Source: Bacillus sp. FSL H8-0547 (GTDB lineage Bacteria; Bacillota; Bacilli; Bacillales; Bacillaceae). From it: a stretch of DNA of 64,000 nucleotides. The translations under genes and the position numbers were made by a program. Shown here in pieces: positions 24,645-33,198 of this stretch. Every line of letters starts with the position of its first letter. Within the stretch, counting starts at the first letter, position 1. The notes beneath the pieces were generated by a model, which made no database searches, was not told the origin of the DNA, and worked only from the letters and a program-made list of their open reading frames with translations. The stretch spans positions 3,906,001 to 3,970,000 of the forward strand of contig JBBODD010000001.1 in the NCBI GenBank assembly GCA_038002745.1, written 5' to 3'.

Positions 24645-25094
24645 TTAATCCACAACAATATAAGCAATCATCGGTGCACCCTGGCCATGGCGGGAGTGCG
24701 TATCACAAATTAGACGGTAGGTTCCTTCTTCATCAAATTTTAAAGGAATGACCGCTTTTTCACCTTTTTTAACCACGCCTTTTATGTCTGTTCCTTCAAT
24801 CCTGAAGGGATGTTCCGCGCCGTTTACTCCGTGGATGGTCAACGTAACGTTTTCACCTTTCTGAATCGTAATGGAGCCTGGATCAAAACGATACGCTTCA
24901 ATTTTTCGACCGTCATCTGTTTTAGATGTGAATTCTCCGGTCACCATATGGATTTCTGCCTTTTTGTCTGTATGCTGTGCGGAAAGGACCTCAGCTGCAT
25001 CTTGATTCAGATAAAACCAGCTTCCGGAGCCAATGAGAGCAAACAAAACAGCAGCAATCACAATCCATTTCTTCTTTATGACGATAAATTTCAT
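24645..25094 (-). CDS. Membrane-anchored cupredoxin
   Basis: 149 residues: an N-terminal helix (residues 9-28) anchors an extracellular single cupredoxin domain. The type-1 copper ligands appear as His95 (EHPF), Cys130, His133 (or His136) and Met142 in the ICDTHSRHGQGAPM block, so electron transfer or copper handling is plausible. It resembles plastocyanin-like or subunit II-like domains rather than a full oxidase. ATG 25094 follows GGGAGGG. Confidence 0.82.
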   Translation of the reverse strand: MKFIVIKKKWIVIAAVLFALIGSGSWFYLNQDAAEVLSAQHTDKKAEIHMVTGEFTSKTDDGRKIEAYRFDPGSITIQKGENVTLTIHGVNGAEHPFRIEGTDIKGVVKKGEKAVIPLKFDEEGTYRLICDTHSRHGQGAPMIAYIVVD

Positions 25095-25170
25095 AGTTTC
25101 CCTCCCAGAGCAGTACTTACCATACTATATGCCCGTCCGGGGGAAACTTGTCTGCTGTTTTTTAAGCGCA

Positions 25171-25202
25171 AAAAAGGATGTCTCGCAGCAGACATCCTTT
25201 TT
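25171..25202 (-). terminator. Intrinsic terminator of the 90-aa gene
   Basis: AAAAAGGATGTCT / AGACATCCTTTTT perfect hairpin with CGCAGC loop, directly at the 3' end of the minus-strand gene; symmetric, so it may also protect against upstream reading. Confidence 0.88.
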
Positions 25203-25203
25203 G

Positions 25204-25476
25204 TTAATCTTCTGTTAAAAATTCAGGTGAGAACAAATTATATGCATCTTCTTCCTCATCCATTTCCCGATCAGCTTCAGAGTATGTTCTCCTCCTGCGG
25301 TTCAGCTCTCTGAATTCAGCTTCGAGGAAATCAGCCTGTTCGTGTGAGAGTTTGATTGTCACTTCATTTTTATTATCATCTGCTGCTTTAAGCAGAACAT
25401 AACTGTCTGCAAAATGCCTCAGCGTCACATTGCTTAATGTTATTTGCATTTTATCAAGTTCATACCTTGCTTTCAT
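25204..25476 (-). CDS. Conserved small hypothetical protein (90 aa)
   Basis: Soluble charged protein; the first 60 residues are beta-rich (MQITLSNVTLRHFADSYVLLKAAD), followed by an Arg-rich patch (RELNRRRRTY) and an acidic tail (EMDEEEDAYNLF). The family is not recognised. ATG 25476 follows GGAGG on the minus strand. Monocistronic, with its own terminator. Confidence 0.68.
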   Translation of the reverse strand: MKARYELDKMQITLSNVTLRHFADSYVLLKAADDNKNEVTIKLSHEQADFLEAEFRELNRRRRTYSEADREMDEEEDAYNLFSPEFLTED

Positions 25477-25677
25477 GAAAAAAAGACCTCCAGTGGCCGA
25501 TATTGGTTATCTCTTTTAGTTTATCGGTTTCATCTGAAAAGCACAATAGACCGGCGGGAAATGGACAAAGTGTAAGAACTTCAATGGAATCCTTTTACAT
25601 TTAGAAAAATGAAAAATGCTCTGATATCCTATAGTATTAAGACAGAATATTCTACTACTTTCACAGGAGGGTCATAC

Positions 25678-26928
25678 ATGCCTGAACAGACACTGACCAT
25701 CAATAAAACCCGATTAGAAGAAAGAATTCATACACTCGCTGAAATCGGAAAGATTGGCGAAACCGGGGTTTCGAGGCTTGCCTTGTCAAAGGAAGATAAA
25801 CTTGCAGTTGAAACAGTCAAAGGCTGGATGGAGGAAGCAGGCCTTACAGCACGGATTGATCACTTTGGAAATCTGATCGGCAGACTCGAGGGGAAAAGAG
25901 CTGAAGCACCTGTCCTTATGCTCGGGTCCCATATTGATTCACAGCCGTATGGCGGAAGATTTGATGGAGTCATCGGTGTTCTTGGGGCAATCGAAGCCGT
26001 CCAGACATTGCAGGAGAACTCGTTTATTCCCGAAATGCCAATCGAAGTTGCTGCTTTTTGTGATGAAGAGGGAGCACGCTTTAATAAAGGGTTATTTGGT
26101 GTGAGAGGGATTCTCGGCAAACTTGAAGAAGGAGAACTTGACCGGAAAGATAAAAACGGCATGACACGGAGGGATGCGCTGCTTTCATTCGGATGTGATC
26201 CCGAGCGCTTTAAGGAGTCAGAGTACGCCTCCGGAAGCATTTCAGCCTATATTGAGCTGCACATTGAACAGGGACCTGTCCTGGAAGCGAAGGATGCACC
26301 CGTCGGTATCGTAACAGGCATTTCGGGCCCGTTATGGCTGACAGTTGAGCTTGAAGGCTTTGCAGGCCACGCCGGATCTGTGCCCATGCATATGAGACAG
26401 GATGCTTTAGTTGGAGCGGCAAAGGTCATCGTTGCCCTGAATGATCTCGCTTCAGAAGATCCATCTGCACCTACTGTCGGAACCGTCGGGAGCTTAAAGG
26501 TTTTTCCTGATTCGCGTAATATCATACCTGAAAAAGTGATGTTTACGGTGGACCTCAGGGATATTCAAATGGAAAGGAGAAATATCATAGAAAATCAGTT
26601 GAGAAAACGGCTGCATCTGATCTGCGAGGATCACGGACTGACATATACCGTATCTGAAGACACAAATAGTGAACCGCGCTATTGCTCGGAAGACATTATG
26701 GATATTATGAGGGCAGCGAGCAAAGAGATCGGTCTGAATGCGCCTGAACTGATGAGCGGACCGTTTCATGATGCGCTCGCGATGTCTTATGAATGTGACT
26801 ACGGGATGATTTTTGTCCGCTGCAAGGACGGCATCAGCCATAATCCGAAAGAATATTCAACGATGGAAGATATTTCGCTTGGAACAGAGCTGCTGTACAG
26901 GACAGCCTTAAAAATGGCAGTGAAATAA
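25678..26928 (+). CDS. M20-family amidohydrolase (N-carbamoyl-L-amino acid hydrolase / allantoate amidohydrolase type)
   Basis: 416-residue zinc hydrolase of the AmaB/AllC group. Motifs in order: GSHIDSQPYGGRFDGVIG (zinc ligands), FCDEEGARF, ELHIEQGPVLE, HAGSVPM of the dimerisation/lid domain, and PFHDALAMS near the end. This set of spacings marks hydrolases of N-carbamoyl amino acids, ureido compounds or allantoate; which one cannot be decided. ATG 25678 follows ACAGGAGGG, and the open frame upstream has no ribosome site. No purine or hydantoin genes are nearby. Confidence 0.87.
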   Translation: MPEQTLTINKTRLEERIHTLAEIGKIGETGVSRLALSKEDKLAVETVKGWMEEAGLTARIDHFGNLIGRLEGKRAEAPVLMLGSHIDSQPYGGRFDGVIGVLGAIEAVQTLQENSFIPEMPIEVAAFCDEEGARFNKGLFGVRGILGKLEEGELDRKDKNGMTRRDALLSFGCDPERFKESEYASGSISAYIELHIEQGPVLEAKDAPVGIVTGISGPLWLTVELEGFAGHAGSVPMHMRQDALVGAAKVIVALNDLASEDPSAPTVGTVGSLKVFPDSRNIIPEKVMFTVDLRDIQMERRNIIENQLRKRLHLICEDHGLTYTVSEDTNSEPRYCSEDIMDIMRAASKEIGLNAPELMSGPFHDALAMSYECDYGMIFVRCKDGISHNPKEYSTMEDISLGTELLYRTALKMAVK

Positions 26929-27007
26929 CCAAAGCAGTCTATTTTTCTTTTTGACTAAACATTCTGAACCCATCATAATCAAGGCTATACTCTTGATGGG
27001 ATGGTGG

Positions 27008-27754
27008 ATGGAATTGAAAAAGAAAACAGCTGTATCCTGGAGCGGAGGGAAAGACGGATGCATGGCCCTTCATAAACTTGCAGCCGAGGGGCATGAAATC
27101 GCATGCCTTATAACGACGGTTCCGGCTGAAACAGGAAGAACATTCGGGCACGGAGAGAAAATAGATGCGATCAAACAGCAAAGTCTTGCTCTTGAAATAC
27201 CAGTGCATTTTATATCATGCACCTATGAAAGCTATACGGATCACTTTATCGGTGCGCTGAAAGAGTTGAAGGAGCAATACTCCTTTACAGCTATTGCTTT
27301 CGGCGACCTTTATTTGGACGAGCACCGGGAGTGGGGAGAAAAAGCTTCGGCCGAAGCAGGTCTTGAACCGCTTTACCCTTTATGGATGGAAAAAGAGAAC
27401 GCTATACTTGCACTTCAGCAGTTTGCAGACAGCGGATATAAAGCCGCTGTAATCAGAGTCAGAGATGACAAACTCGATCCATCCTGGCTCGGAATGGAGG
27501 TTAATCAGCCATTCATCGACCGCGCCTTAAATACAGACATCTGTCCGATGGGAGAGGCTGGTGAATACCATACATTCGTCTATGACGGGCCGCTGTTTAC
27601 AAAAAAAATCGACATTACGTTCGGGAATGTTCTTCAGTTGGAAACGACAAAAAGACTCGAGCTTGAGAAAACCAAATTAAGAGAAAAAACGACAAATCAA
27701 AAAAATCTTGATGACTTTTCCAGTTTTATAGATTACAATGAACAAAAAATATGA
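27008..27754 (+). CDS. DUF71/diphthine-ammonia ligase-like ATP pyrophosphatase
   Basis: About 248 residues with the PP-loop SWSGGKDGCMAL at the N-terminus and the family motifs FGDLYLDEHREW and GEAGEYHTFVYDGPLF. Archaeal and eukaryotic relatives amidate diphthine. Bacteria lack diphthamide, and bacterial members have been proposed on genome context to act in B12 metabolism; here the gene lies directly before the cobalamin riboswitch and operon, which agrees. It is not under riboswitch control, being upstream of it. Start uncertain: ATG 27008 preferred, 26996 possible. Confidence 0.8.
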   Translation: MELKKKTAVSWSGGKDGCMALHKLAAEGHEIACLITTVPAETGRTFGHGEKIDAIKQQSLALEIPVHFISCTYESYTDHFIGALKELKEQYSFTAIAFGDLYLDEHREWGEKASAEAGLEPLYPLWMEKENAILALQQFADSGYKAAVIRVRDDKLDPSWLGMEVNQPFIDRALNTDICPMGEAGEYHTFVYDGPLFTKKIDITFGNVLQLETTKRLELEKTKLREKTTNQKNLDDFSSFIDYNEQKI

Positions 27755-27761
27755 TTCTTTT

Positions 27762-27912
27762 AAAGTGCCTGAATACTCAGGATAATAGGGAAGCCGGTGG
27801 AAATCCGGCGCAGCCCCCGCTACTGTAAGCGCAGATTGAACTGAATCGCCACTGACTCTAATGTCGGGAAGGCTCAGTATTAAGATGAAGCGCAAGCCAG
27901 GAGACCTGCTTT
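27762..27912 (+). ncRNA. Cobalamin (adenosylcobalamin) riboswitch
   Basis: All conserved blocks of the AdoCbl riboswitch are seen in order: GGGAAGCCGGTGGAAATCCGG, GCAGCCCCCGCTACTGTAAG, CGCCACTGACTC, GGGAAGGC and the B12 box AAGCCAGGAGACCTGC ending near 27909. A terminator hairpin follows 76 bases later, so the switch probably acts by premature termination before cobO, lowering uptake and synthesis genes when B12 is plentiful. Confidence 0.95.
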
Positions 27913-27987
27913 AATTGATTTTTGCTTGTTTTTCGGTGGGAAGAACGAGTCAGGACCCCTGTATGCGTTACTTCACTATGCTTATTT

Positions 27988-28020
27988 AGGCCTTGACTGT
28001 CTTCAGTCAGGGCCTTTTTA
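27988..28020 (+). terminator. Riboswitch expression-platform terminator
   Basis: AGGCCTTGACTG / CAGTCAGGGCCT hairpin with TCTT loop, then TTTTTA, 30 bases before the cobO start. Its position between aptamer and coding region marks it as the regulated terminator. Confidence 0.85.
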
Positions 28021-28049
28021 TATTGGTAAAAAAGATGGGAGATGGATGT

Positions 28050-28598
28050 ATGGCGATGAAAAACGAAAAAGGAAGAGTGCTTGTCTACACAGGCAATGGA
28101 AAAGGAAAAACGACAGCTGCAATCGGTCTTGCTGTGCGGGCTGCAGGAAGACAAATGAGCGTTTCCATTCTGCAATTTATTAAATCTCCTGAGCGGACAT
28201 ACGGCGAGAGAACAATTTTAAATGCTTTGCCCGGAGTCAGTATTCAGCAGCTCGGTGCCGGATTTACCTGGACCAAAACACCTGAGATTCACCGGGAAGC
28301 TTTAAAACAGGCTTGGATAACAGCGAAAGAAACCATTCTGAGCGGGGAAAGCGATGTTGTCATTCTTGACGAAATCAATAATGCCCTTGCCATTCAGACC
28401 TTTCCTGTGGACGATGTTCTTCCTCTTGAAGACGTCATTTTGACCATTCAAAACCGTCCCCCTCATGTCCACCTTGTCCTGACAGGCAGAAACGCCAAAA
28501 GAGAAATCAGGGAAATAGCTGATCTCGTCTCTGTGATCGATGTTGAAAAGCATTATTACGATGAAGGTGTCGACGCCATATATGGAATTGAATATTAA
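28050..28598 (+). CDS. cobO: Cob(I)yrinic acid a,c-diamide adenosyltransferase
   Basis: ATP:corrinoid adenosyltransferase of the CobA/CobO/BtuR family, adding the upper 5'-deoxyadenosyl ligand. 182 residues; P-loop GNGKGKTT near the N-terminus, VVILDEINNAL as Walker B, and the C-terminal block LVLTGRNAKREIREIADLVSVIDVEKHYYDEGV. I start at ATG 28050, eight bases after GGGAG; two further in-frame ATG codons flank it. It is the first gene of the riboswitch-controlled operon, and its end overlaps cobQ. Confidence 0.94.
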   Translation: MAMKNEKGRVLVYTGNGKGKTTAAIGLAVRAAGRQMSVSILQFIKSPERTYGERTILNALPGVSIQQLGAGFTWTKTPEIHREALKQAWITAKETILSGESDVVILDEINNALAIQTFPVDDVLPLEDVILTIQNRPPHVHLVLTGRNAKREIREIADLVSVIDVEKHYYDEGVDAIYGIEY

Positions 28599-30099
28599 AG
28601 AAAATGGAAAGAAAAAGGCGCTCAGACTCATGATCCAGGGGACTCATTCGGATGCGGGCAAAAGCATTCTGACAACCGCACTGTGCAGGATTTTCAAGCA
28701 GGACGGGTATAAAACTGCTCCCTTTAAATCACAGAACATGGCACTGAACTCATACATAACAAAAGACGGCAAAGAAATCGGCAGAGCCCAGGGAGTTCAG
28801 GCAGAAGCAGCAGGAATTGAAGCTGACACGGATATGAACCCAATTTTAATTAAACCTTCAGGGGAGATGGAATCTCAGGTGGTTTTTCACGGCAGACCAT
28901 TTGCTGTCATGAACGCCGCAGTCTACCGGGAAGACTTTTTCAGACTTGGACTTGAAGCGATTAAAAAATCGTTGCACAAGCTGCTGACGAACTATGACGC
29001 GGTTGTAATCGAAGGGGCGGGTTCACCTGCTGAAGTTAATTTAAATGACAGGGAGCTCGTCAACATGCGCGTTGCAGAGATTGCTGATGCACCTGTTTTA
29101 CTAGTGGGAGACATTGATAGAGGGGGTGTTTTTGCAAGCCTTGTCGGAACGCTTCAGCTCCTTCAGGAAAAAGACCGAAAACGGGTTGCCGGAGTCGTTA
29201 TTAATAAATTCAGGGGAGATCTCACCCTGCTTGAACCGGGGCTCCAATGGTTTGAGGAGTACACGGGAATACCCGTTGTTGGTGTTGTCCCGTATATACC
29301 AGATCTTGAAATCGATGGTGAAGACTCCCTCGTCCTCAATCAGTACTCCCGAGGCACAAATCTTGAGGGAGATTTGGATGTCGCAGTTATTGCATACCCA
29401 AGACTGTCTAATTTTACGGATATTGATCCTCTGAGACTGGAAGCTGATGTGAATATCCGGTATGTCCGAAAAGCATCAGAATTCGGCCGGCCGGATCTGA
29501 TTATTCTTCCAGGTAGTAAAAATACAGCTGAAGATTTGCGATTTCTAAAGGAGACCGGCCTTTTTGACAGAGTGCTGTCTGCTTACAAAAATGGCACCCA
29601 AATCATGGGGATATGCGGCGGGTATCAGATGATGGGAGAAAAACTGTCTGATCCAGAAGGCGTTGAATCCGGTATTAGAGAACAGGACGGGCTTGCCATT
29701 TTCCCTGTTTCAACTGTCCTGTATGCGGATAAGAAAACCGTTCAGACGGAAGGACCTTGTGCCGTCCCGGGATATGAGGGTGTTTCTCTTTCAGGTTACG
29801 AGATACACATGGGACAAACTTTGCTGTCTGATGACCCATCACCATTTTCAATCCAAAAAGGGACCGGTGAAGGGTACGCAAAAGAAAACGCAATGGGAAC
29901 CTACTTGCACGATGTGTTTCACAATGATGCATTCAGATGGCGCTTTTTGAACAGGCTCCGCAGCAAGAAAGGGCTGCAGCCGATTGAGCGCTCGCTCTAC
30001 TTTCGCGAATTGAAAGAAAGAGAATTTGACAGACTTGCAGATCATGTAAGAGCTGCACTGGATTTAGATAAAATCTATGAAATCATGAAAAGGAGGTGA
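28582..30099 (+). CDS. cobQ: Cobyric acid synthase CobQ/CbiP
   Basis: Glutamine-dependent amidation of the four remaining side chains of adenosyl-cobyrinic diamide. About 505 residues: N-terminal dethiobiotin-synthetase-like ATPase domain (MIQGTHSDAGKSILTTALCR), then a type-1 glutaminase-like domain with the catalytic Cys in MGICGGYQMMG and His in GTYLHDVFHND. ATG 28582 overlaps cobO by 17 bases; ATG 28630 is an alternative. No cbiA or ring-synthesis genes are present in this operon, so cobyric acid precursors must come from elsewhere in the genome or from uptake. Confidence 0.93.
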   Translation: MELNIKENGKKKALRLMIQGTHSDAGKSILTTALCRIFKQDGYKTAPFKSQNMALNSYITKDGKEIGRAQGVQAEAAGIEADTDMNPILIKPSGEMESQVVFHGRPFAVMNAAVYREDFFRLGLEAIKKSLHKLLTNYDAVVIEGAGSPAEVNLNDRELVNMRVAEIADAPVLLVGDIDRGGVFASLVGTLQLLQEKDRKRVAGVVINKFRGDLTLLEPGLQWFEEYTGIPVVGVVPYIPDLEIDGEDSLVLNQYSRGTNLEGDLDVAVIAYPRLSNFTDIDPLRLEADVNIRYVRKASEFGRPDLIILPGSKNTAEDLRFLKETGLFDRVLSAYKNGTQIMGICGGYQMMGEKLSDPEGVESGIREQDGLAIFPVSTVLYADKKTVQTEGPCAVPGYEGVSLSGYEIHMGQTLLSDDPSPFSIQKGTGEGYAKENAMGTYLHDVFHNDAFRWRFLNRLRSKKGLQPIERSLYFRELKEREFDRLADHVRAALDLDKIYEIMKRR

Positions 30100-30103
30100 A
30101 AAA

Positions 30104-31153
30104 ATGATAGATGTTTATCAGATTATTGATGCAATTAAACCAGTAAACAAAGCGAAAGGACAGGAGGCAGAAGCTTATATACAAACGCTGACTAAACCTG
30201 TAAACAGTTTAGGAGAAATAGAACGTTTGGCTGTTCAACTGGCTGAAATGACGGGAGAGTTAAAACCCGATATTTCCCCTCCAGGCGTGATTGTCTTTGC
30301 TGCCGACCACGGGGTTGCTGAAGAAGGAATATCTGCTTATCCCCAGGAAGTGACAGGGCAAATGGTCAGGAATTTCTTAACGGGCGGAGCTGCGATTAAT
30401 GTGTTCACAAAACGTGTAAAAGGGTTTCTTGAAATCGTAGACGCAGGCGTCAAAACAGATATACCCGGTGTCAGAGCGGAGAAAATCGGATACGGCACAA
30501 AAAATTTCGCAGCTGAACCTGCTATGTCGCGAAAAGATGCACTAAGGAGCATTCAAATGGGAATGACCCTTGCGGAAGAAACCATTGAAAAGGGTGCAAA
30601 GCTGCTGATTCTCGGTGAAATGGGCATTGGCAACACAACGTCAAGCAGTGCCATAGCAGCTGCACTTACCGGAATCAAGCCTGAACATCTGACTGGAAGA
30701 GGCACAGGAATTAAGTCGAAGCAAATTGCGTTCAAGTCCGAAATCATCCGCAGGGCGCTCGAGCTTCACAGGCCGGATCCAAGTGACCCGATTAATGTTC
30801 TTTCAAAGGTTGGAGGATTTGAAATCGGCGCCATGACAGGAGCCATGCTGTATGCTGCTTACCGCAGAATCCCTGTGCTCCTGGACGGTTTTATATGCAC
30901 CACAGCAGCCCTTTTAGCTGCACACATATGTGAACATGCAAAAGACTATATGATTGCCGGCCACTTATCCGTTGAACCCGGTCATCTCCTGATTTTGAAT
31001 AAACTCGGAAAAAAACCGCTTGTATCAATGGGTCTTCGGCTTGGGGAAGGGACTGGAGCTGTTCTTGTCTTTCCTTTTGTCCAGGCAGCTTCAGACATGA
31101 TAAAAGGAATGGCCACCTTTGATGCAGCATGTGTTTCAAAAGAACATAGGTAA
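30104..31153 (+). CDS. cobT: Nicotinate-nucleotide--dimethylbenzimidazole phosphoribosyltransferase CobT
   Basis: Activates the lower ligand base to alpha-ribazole phosphate. 349 residues, standard length. Motifs: FAADHGVAEEGISAYP, LGEMGIGNTTSSSA, LLDGFICTTAALLA, and GLRLGEGTGAVLVFP with the catalytic Glu. ATG 30104 follows a perfect AAAGGAGGTG. It starts five bases after cobQ. Confidence 0.95.
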   Translation: MIDVYQIIDAIKPVNKAKGQEAEAYIQTLTKPVNSLGEIERLAVQLAEMTGELKPDISPPGVIVFAADHGVAEEGISAYPQEVTGQMVRNFLTGGAAINVFTKRVKGFLEIVDAGVKTDIPGVRAEKIGYGTKNFAAEPAMSRKDALRSIQMGMTLAEETIEKGAKLLILGEMGIGNTTSSSAIAAALTGIKPEHLTGRGTGIKSKQIAFKSEIIRRALELHRPDPSDPINVLSKVGGFEIGAMTGAMLYAAYRRIPVLLDGFICTTAALLAAHICEHAKDYMIAGHLSVEPGHLLILNKLGKKPLVSMGLRLGEGTGAVLVFPFVQAASDMIKGMATFDAACVSKEHR

Positions 31154-31183
31154 GAAAAAAGTCAAATAAAGGCGGAAAAATCT

Positions 31184-32158
31184 ATGAAATCGACTACATA
31201 TTTTACCCGAATAAGCCTGATCCTGGTGCTTCTTGCAGGCATCCTCACAGGATGTGCACAGGGAGATCAAACAAAGCCGGCAGGCGGACAGACAGAACAG
31301 GCTGAAAAACAAGATGCCTCCTATCCAGTTACGGTCACAGATGATGCAGGAAACGAAATAACGCTTGAAGAAAAGCCGGAGAAAATCGTCTCCCTGCTTC
31401 CAAGCACGACGGAAATCCTTTTCGCTCTCGGACTTCAAGATGAAATTGCCGGAGTATCCGATTATGACAATTACCCAAAAGAAGCTGCACAAAAAGAAAA
31501 AGTCGGTGCTCAGGACATGAATGCAGAAAAAATCATTGCCCTTCAGCCTGATCTTGCTTTTCTGCAGGAGTACCATGCACAAAATCACGGCGAAATCATC
31601 AAGCAGTTTGAAGCTGCCGGCATAAAGGTTTTTATCGTTGGTTCACAGACTTCATTTGATCAGGTTTACACGGCGATCAGAACGATTGGAAAAGCAACAA
31701 ACACTTTGGACGAGGCAGACAGGATCATAAAAGACATGGAAGAGAAAGTTGCTTCCATAAAAGAAAAAGCCAAAGAAGTAAAAAACCCAAAACGCGTCTG
31801 GATTGAAGTGTCGCCTCAGCCTGAAATCTACACGACAGGCAAAGGAACCTTCATGAACGAAATGCTTGAAATGATCGGCGCAGAAAACGTTGCAGCTTCT
31901 GAAGAAGGCTGGGTCAAAATGGATGAGGAGAAAATCGTCAGCAGCAATCCGGACACCATTATCACAACGTATGGCTACTATGTTGAAAACCCTGCAGAGC
32001 AAGTCCTTTCAAGAAGCGGGTGGAACTCCATTAAAGCCGTACAGTCGAAACAGGTATTTGATGTAAACAGTGACCTGGTTACCCGTCCGGGACCGCGTCT
32101 TGCGGATGGAGCTGAAGAGCTTGGCAGACTTATCTATCCAGACATCTTCAAAAAATAA
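31184..32158 (+). CDS. btuF: Cobalamin ABC transporter substrate-binding lipoprotein BtuF
   Basis: 324 residues. Signal peptide with lipobox LLAGILTGC (lipidated Cys near residue 24), then a Gln/Lys-rich linker and the two-lobed periplasmic binding fold: KIVSLLPSTTEILFALG, GVSDYDNYP and ALQPDLAF. The motif SLLPSTTEIL is typical of corrinoid-binding proteins and less so of siderophore ones. Located just before the permease and ATPase genes. Its 3' end overlaps the permease start region. Confidence 0.92.
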   Translation: MKSTTYFTRISLILVLLAGILTGCAQGDQTKPAGGQTEQAEKQDASYPVTVTDDAGNEITLEEKPEKIVSLLPSTTEILFALGLQDEIAGVSDYDNYPKEAAQKEKVGAQDMNAEKIIALQPDLAFLQEYHAQNHGEIIKQFEAAGIKVFIVGSQTSFDQVYTAIRTIGKATNTLDEADRIIKDMEEKVASIKEKAKEVKNPKRVWIEVSPQPEIYTTGKGTFMNEMLEMIGAENVAASEEGWVKMDEEKIVSSNPDTIITTYGYYVENPAEQVLSRSGWNSIKAVQSKQVFDVNSDLVTRPGPRLADGAEELGRLIYPDIFKK

Positions 32159-33182
32159 AAAATGGCTCTTAATGATTGGTGCTATCTGCTTTGCAGCATG
32201 CAGCATCCTGTTAGGGGTTTTGGCCGGGGCGGTTCAAGTAACCGTCCCTGATATTTTAACTATTCTTGCCGGCAAGATCTTTCATGTACCGCTGTATGAC
32301 GGGGAGCAGAGCACAGAAATGATCATCTGGGAAATCAGGTTTTCAAGGGTGATGCTTGCCTTTTTTGTTGGAGCCTCCCTTTCTTTGGCGGGAGCCGCTT
32401 TCCAGGGACTGCTGCAGAACCCGCTTGCAGATCCGTATACAATCGGTGTATCTTCAGGTGCTTCGCTTGGGGCAGTTATCATTATCTTTTTCCAGATTCA
32501 GCTGACATTCTTAGGCAGTTACACGCTCCCGGTAATCGCTGTCCTTTTCGGAATGATTACCCTGCTCATTGTTTTTGCTCTCACACAGCTTGCAAGCGGA
32601 AAGCTGACGAATGAAACCATTATCCTTGCAGGCATTATTGTCTCTTCCTTTATCAGCGCCTTTATCTCACTGCTGATTGCCCTCGTTCCGCGTGAGGACA
32701 TCAGTCAAATTCTCTATTGGATCATGGGAAGTGTCTCTATGAGAGGATGGGGACATGTCCAGCTGATTTTCCCCTTTTTTGTGATAGGCGCACTGATGAT
32801 CCTCTATCATTACAGGGAGCTGAACAACCTGGCACTTGGTGAGCAGTCTGCACAGTTTGCAGGAATGAATGTAAAAAGGAAGAAAACGATCATTCTAATA
32901 GCCGCGTCGATTCTTACAGGGAGCGCCGTTGCGGTTTCAGGAGCCATCAGCTTTGTCGGTCTTGTCATTCCTCATCTCGTGAGACTGCTTGCAGGGCCAA
33001 ACCACCGGCACGTTCTCCCGCTGTCTATGCTGATTGGCGGCGGATATCTGGTGCTTGCAGATTTGCTTGCAAGATCCATCATTTCACCGAAGGAGCTGCC
33101 AATCGGTGTGATCACAGCCCTGATCGGCTCACCGATCTTTACTTTTTTGCTGGTGAAAAACCGGAAGCAAAAGCACGGATGA
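32121..33182 (+). CDS. btuC: Cobalamin ABC transporter permease BtuC
   Basis: About 353 residues with ten predicted helices of the FecCD family; the landmark LQNPLADPYTIGVSSGA and the ATPase-contact region SGAISFVGLVIPHLVRLLAGPNHR are present. Start uncertain: TTG 32121 has GGAG nine bases upstream within btuF; ATG 32106 and ATG 32172 are alternatives. It overlaps btuF by at least 38 bases unless the last start is used. Partner of btuF and btuD. Confidence 0.92.
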   Translation: MADLSIQTSSKNKKWLLMIGAICFAACSILLGVLAGAVQVTVPDILTILAGKIFHVPLYDGEQSTEMIIWEIRFSRVMLAFFVGASLSLAGAAFQGLLQNPLADPYTIGVSSGASLGAVIIIFFQIQLTFLGSYTLPVIAVLFGMITLLIVFALTQLASGKLTNETIILAGIIVSSFISAFISLLIALVPREDISQILYWIMGSVSMRGWGHVQLIFPFFVIGALMILYHYRELNNLALGEQSAQFAGMNVKRKKTIILIAASILTGSAVAVSGAISFVGLVIPHLVRLLAGPNHRHVLPLSMLIGGGYLVLADLLARSIISPKELPIGVITALIGSPIFTFLLVKNRKQKHG

Positions 33183-33198
33183 GAAAGGAGGAGGCACT